Virus record (IMG/VR): IMGVR_UViG_3300037189_023253
Coordinates: 38,608 to 102,607 of that record
Direction: 5' to 3' (one strand)
Source: a virus
DNA length: 64,000 nucleotides
Shown here: positions 62,834 through 64,000 of the stretch, piece by piece
How positions within the stretch are numbered: the first letter of the stretch is position 1
Layout of the letters: the number at the start of each line of letters is the position of its first letter
Position numbers and translations under genes: made by a program
Notes under the pieces: model-generated
What the model was told of the DNA's origin: nothing
Seen by the model: only the letters and a program-made list of their open reading frames with translations
The model's database searches: none

Positions 62834-64000
62834 CGCTAGATTGGTGGTTTAGAATGAACATGGCTTGATCACTCTTGCTATACTGCAATCCACGAGGTGC
62901 CGGTTCCCAAGCATAAGGAGTTGGGAATCTAACCATTGTACCGGCATCAATGACCGTGCTGAGAACAACATGGCTGACATTTGTTTCAATGCTATCACGA
63001 TTTAGATTGGATATCTTTACATTTCTGTATCCGGCCGATGGTGGAGATAAGAATTTCACATATTCACCTACCAACGGCGGAGAAGACATTATCACAAACT
63101 CGTAATCAACTCCCTCAACTTGCAACACCTCGTTAACCCAAACGGTCCTTGATATCGCTTGATTAAATGCCTCTGTTGCAAAATACACGGTGCTGTTGTC
63201 GCCGTCATAGAACTGCACGTTATACAATGTTGTTGGTGATCCGGAGGTTCCCATTCGATTTCTCTGCAATCCTGTTAGGAATGCCCGCTTTGGGTTAGCC
63301 ATGCTAGGGGACGATTGTATCCCCGTGAATCCAATTAATTCGTTGTTTATATAAACATACCCAGGATCAGTGAGAGTTGGTGCTGTTAACGTTGTATAAT
63401 CAGCAATCTCAATGGTTGAACTGAATGTAAACACATTGCTGAGGAGTATGGTTTCTCTAGTCGAATCCAACGCAGTCGTTAGGCTAGCGGTTTCGGTGGT
63501 CAATGTCCTCCATGCAACAGCCGGGCGTTCTGGCAACCCAACCATGTATGTTACAACCACTTGATCAGCAGTGACCAAGGATTCACCGATCTTCACGACA
63601 TCTCGATCGTCTGTCGGCACGTCCCAACCCCATTGATCCCACGATGTTATATCCCACCCGCTATTAGCCGGATCAAATTCAATCGTGTAATCCTTCATTG
63701 GTACCAACAGCTTGCCGTCCTGCCATACACGTATAGAATTCCTATCATACGGTATCTTGGTAAGAGGATAGCGATTGGTCACACTTGGTTCAAACTCCTC
63801 CGTATGGAATTCATAGTCAAGATCCTGATTGTAGGAAGTAACTATGATTTGATCTCCGTTGGAAATTGCAGAGCCGTTGAATATGATGGTCGAACCACTA
63901 ATGGTGTATTCAGTTGTTGATTTGATGCAAAGTACCTGTATGTCAGCATCGTTAGCGTTTGGAGATGCAAATATTAAACGGTTATCTCCGTCGATGATAT
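62829..64000 (-). CDS. large virion/tail protein, C-terminal part (runs off window)
   Basis: The minus-strand frame stays open from 64000 down to the stop at 62829-62831, so the window holds only the last 390 codons. The internal GTG at 63782 is not a start: upstream codons continue the same protein (EFHTEEFEPSVTNRY). The sequence is beta-rich with repeated hairpins (IRVWQDGKLLVPMKDYTIEFD, VVVTYMVGLPERP, VWVNEVLQVEGVDYEF, similar D-Y-x-(I/F) units about 140 residues apart). Large repeated beta proteins of this kind are tail fibres or baseplate components. Confidence 0.7.
   Translation of the reverse strand, partial: IIDGDNRLIFASPNANDADIQVLCIKSTTEYTISGSTIIFNGSAISNGDQIIVTSYNQDLDYEFHTEEFEPSVTNRYPLTKIPYDRNSIRVWQDGKLLVPMKDYTIEFDPANSGWDITSWDQWGWDVPTDDRDVVKIGESLVTADQVVVTYMVGLPERPAVAWRTLTTETASLTTALDSTRETILLSNVFTFSSTIEIADYTTLTAPTLTDPGYVYINNELIGFTGIQSSPSMANPKRAFLTGLQRNRMGTSGSPTTLYNVQFYDGDNSTVYFATEAFNQAISRTVWVNEVLQVEGVDYEFVIMSSPPLVGEYVKFLSPPSAGYRNVKISNLNRDSIETNVSHVVLSTVIDAGTMVRFPTPYAWEPAPRGLQYSKSDQAMFILNHQSSG

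Noticed and set aside
63780-63782. GTG as the start of the last minus-strand gene
   Set aside because: The frame stays open for 72 more codons to the window edge and those codons are protein-like, so the gene is partial.
1-64000. tRNA genes
   Set aside because: No cloverleaf with a clear anticodon arm and CCA-type acceptor was recognised by eye; a tRNA scan would settle this.

Overview
This window is a 64 kb piece of a large T4-like (tailed, probably myovirus) phage genome. It carries a T4-type replication module (family B DNA polymerase, gp45-type sliding clamp, DsbA-like late-transcription accessory protein, RNase H/FEN nuclease). It has dense, overlapping ORFs of about 50-400 codons, almost all on the plus strand up to 48 kb, then mostly minus strand from 51.6 kb to the end. 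Two promoter classes recur: sigma70-like TTGAC(N16-18)TATNNT boxes and a T4-late-like nATAAATA box. The host is probably a Gram-negative aquatic bacterium, inferred from the CreA and LpxH-like genes and from many small genes of the kind seen in marine and freshwater T4-like phages. No rRNA, tRNA or CRISPR was seen.

Layout. 0-9 kb: a truncated GIY-YIG endonuclease, UV-damage endonuclease, a 2OG oxygenase, an Acb1-type anti-CBASS candidate, AdoMet decarboxylase, a HAD phosphatase, a GDPD-like protein and a propeller-like protein. 9-16 kb: an epimerase-like protein, then DNA polymerase broken at motif C by a split intein with a free endonuclease gene between the halves, then the sliding clamp. 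16-28 kb: an LpxH-like phosphoesterase, glycosyltransferases and a 7-deazaguanine locus (DpdA, FolE, QueD, QueE; no QueC seen), with two more homing endonucleases. 28-43 kb: RNase H, NADAR, MoxR ATPase plus VWA pair, two MazG-type genes (one at 47.7 kb), HAD phosphatase, CreA, Nudix and many unknowns. 43-48 kb: an IMPDH deletion remnant, an RNA ligase split in two by an endonuclease gene, a PTH2-like gene and a PNK-like kinase. 48-53 kb: sulfotransferase, HNH nuclease, NMNAT-like transferase, APS kinase and ThyX. 53-64 kb (minus strand): five glycosyltransferase-like or linked genes followed by virion and tail-fibre genes.

How the genes may work together. Three themes stand out. (1) DNA and virion decoration: a deazaguanine base pathway, several glycosyltransferases and a PAPS-making kinase plus sulfotransferase. 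(2) Counter-defence and RNA repair: Acb1-like 2H phosphoesterase, NADAR, RNA ligase, PNK-like kinase and HAD phosphatases. (3) Heavy invasion by homing endonucleases. These have broken polB and rnlA and duplicated the 3' end of folE. At least two endonuclease genes have a hairpin that hides the ribosome binding site and contains a late-promoter box, which resembles the T4 I-TevI control scheme. All functional statements rest on motif recognition by eye; no database search was run.
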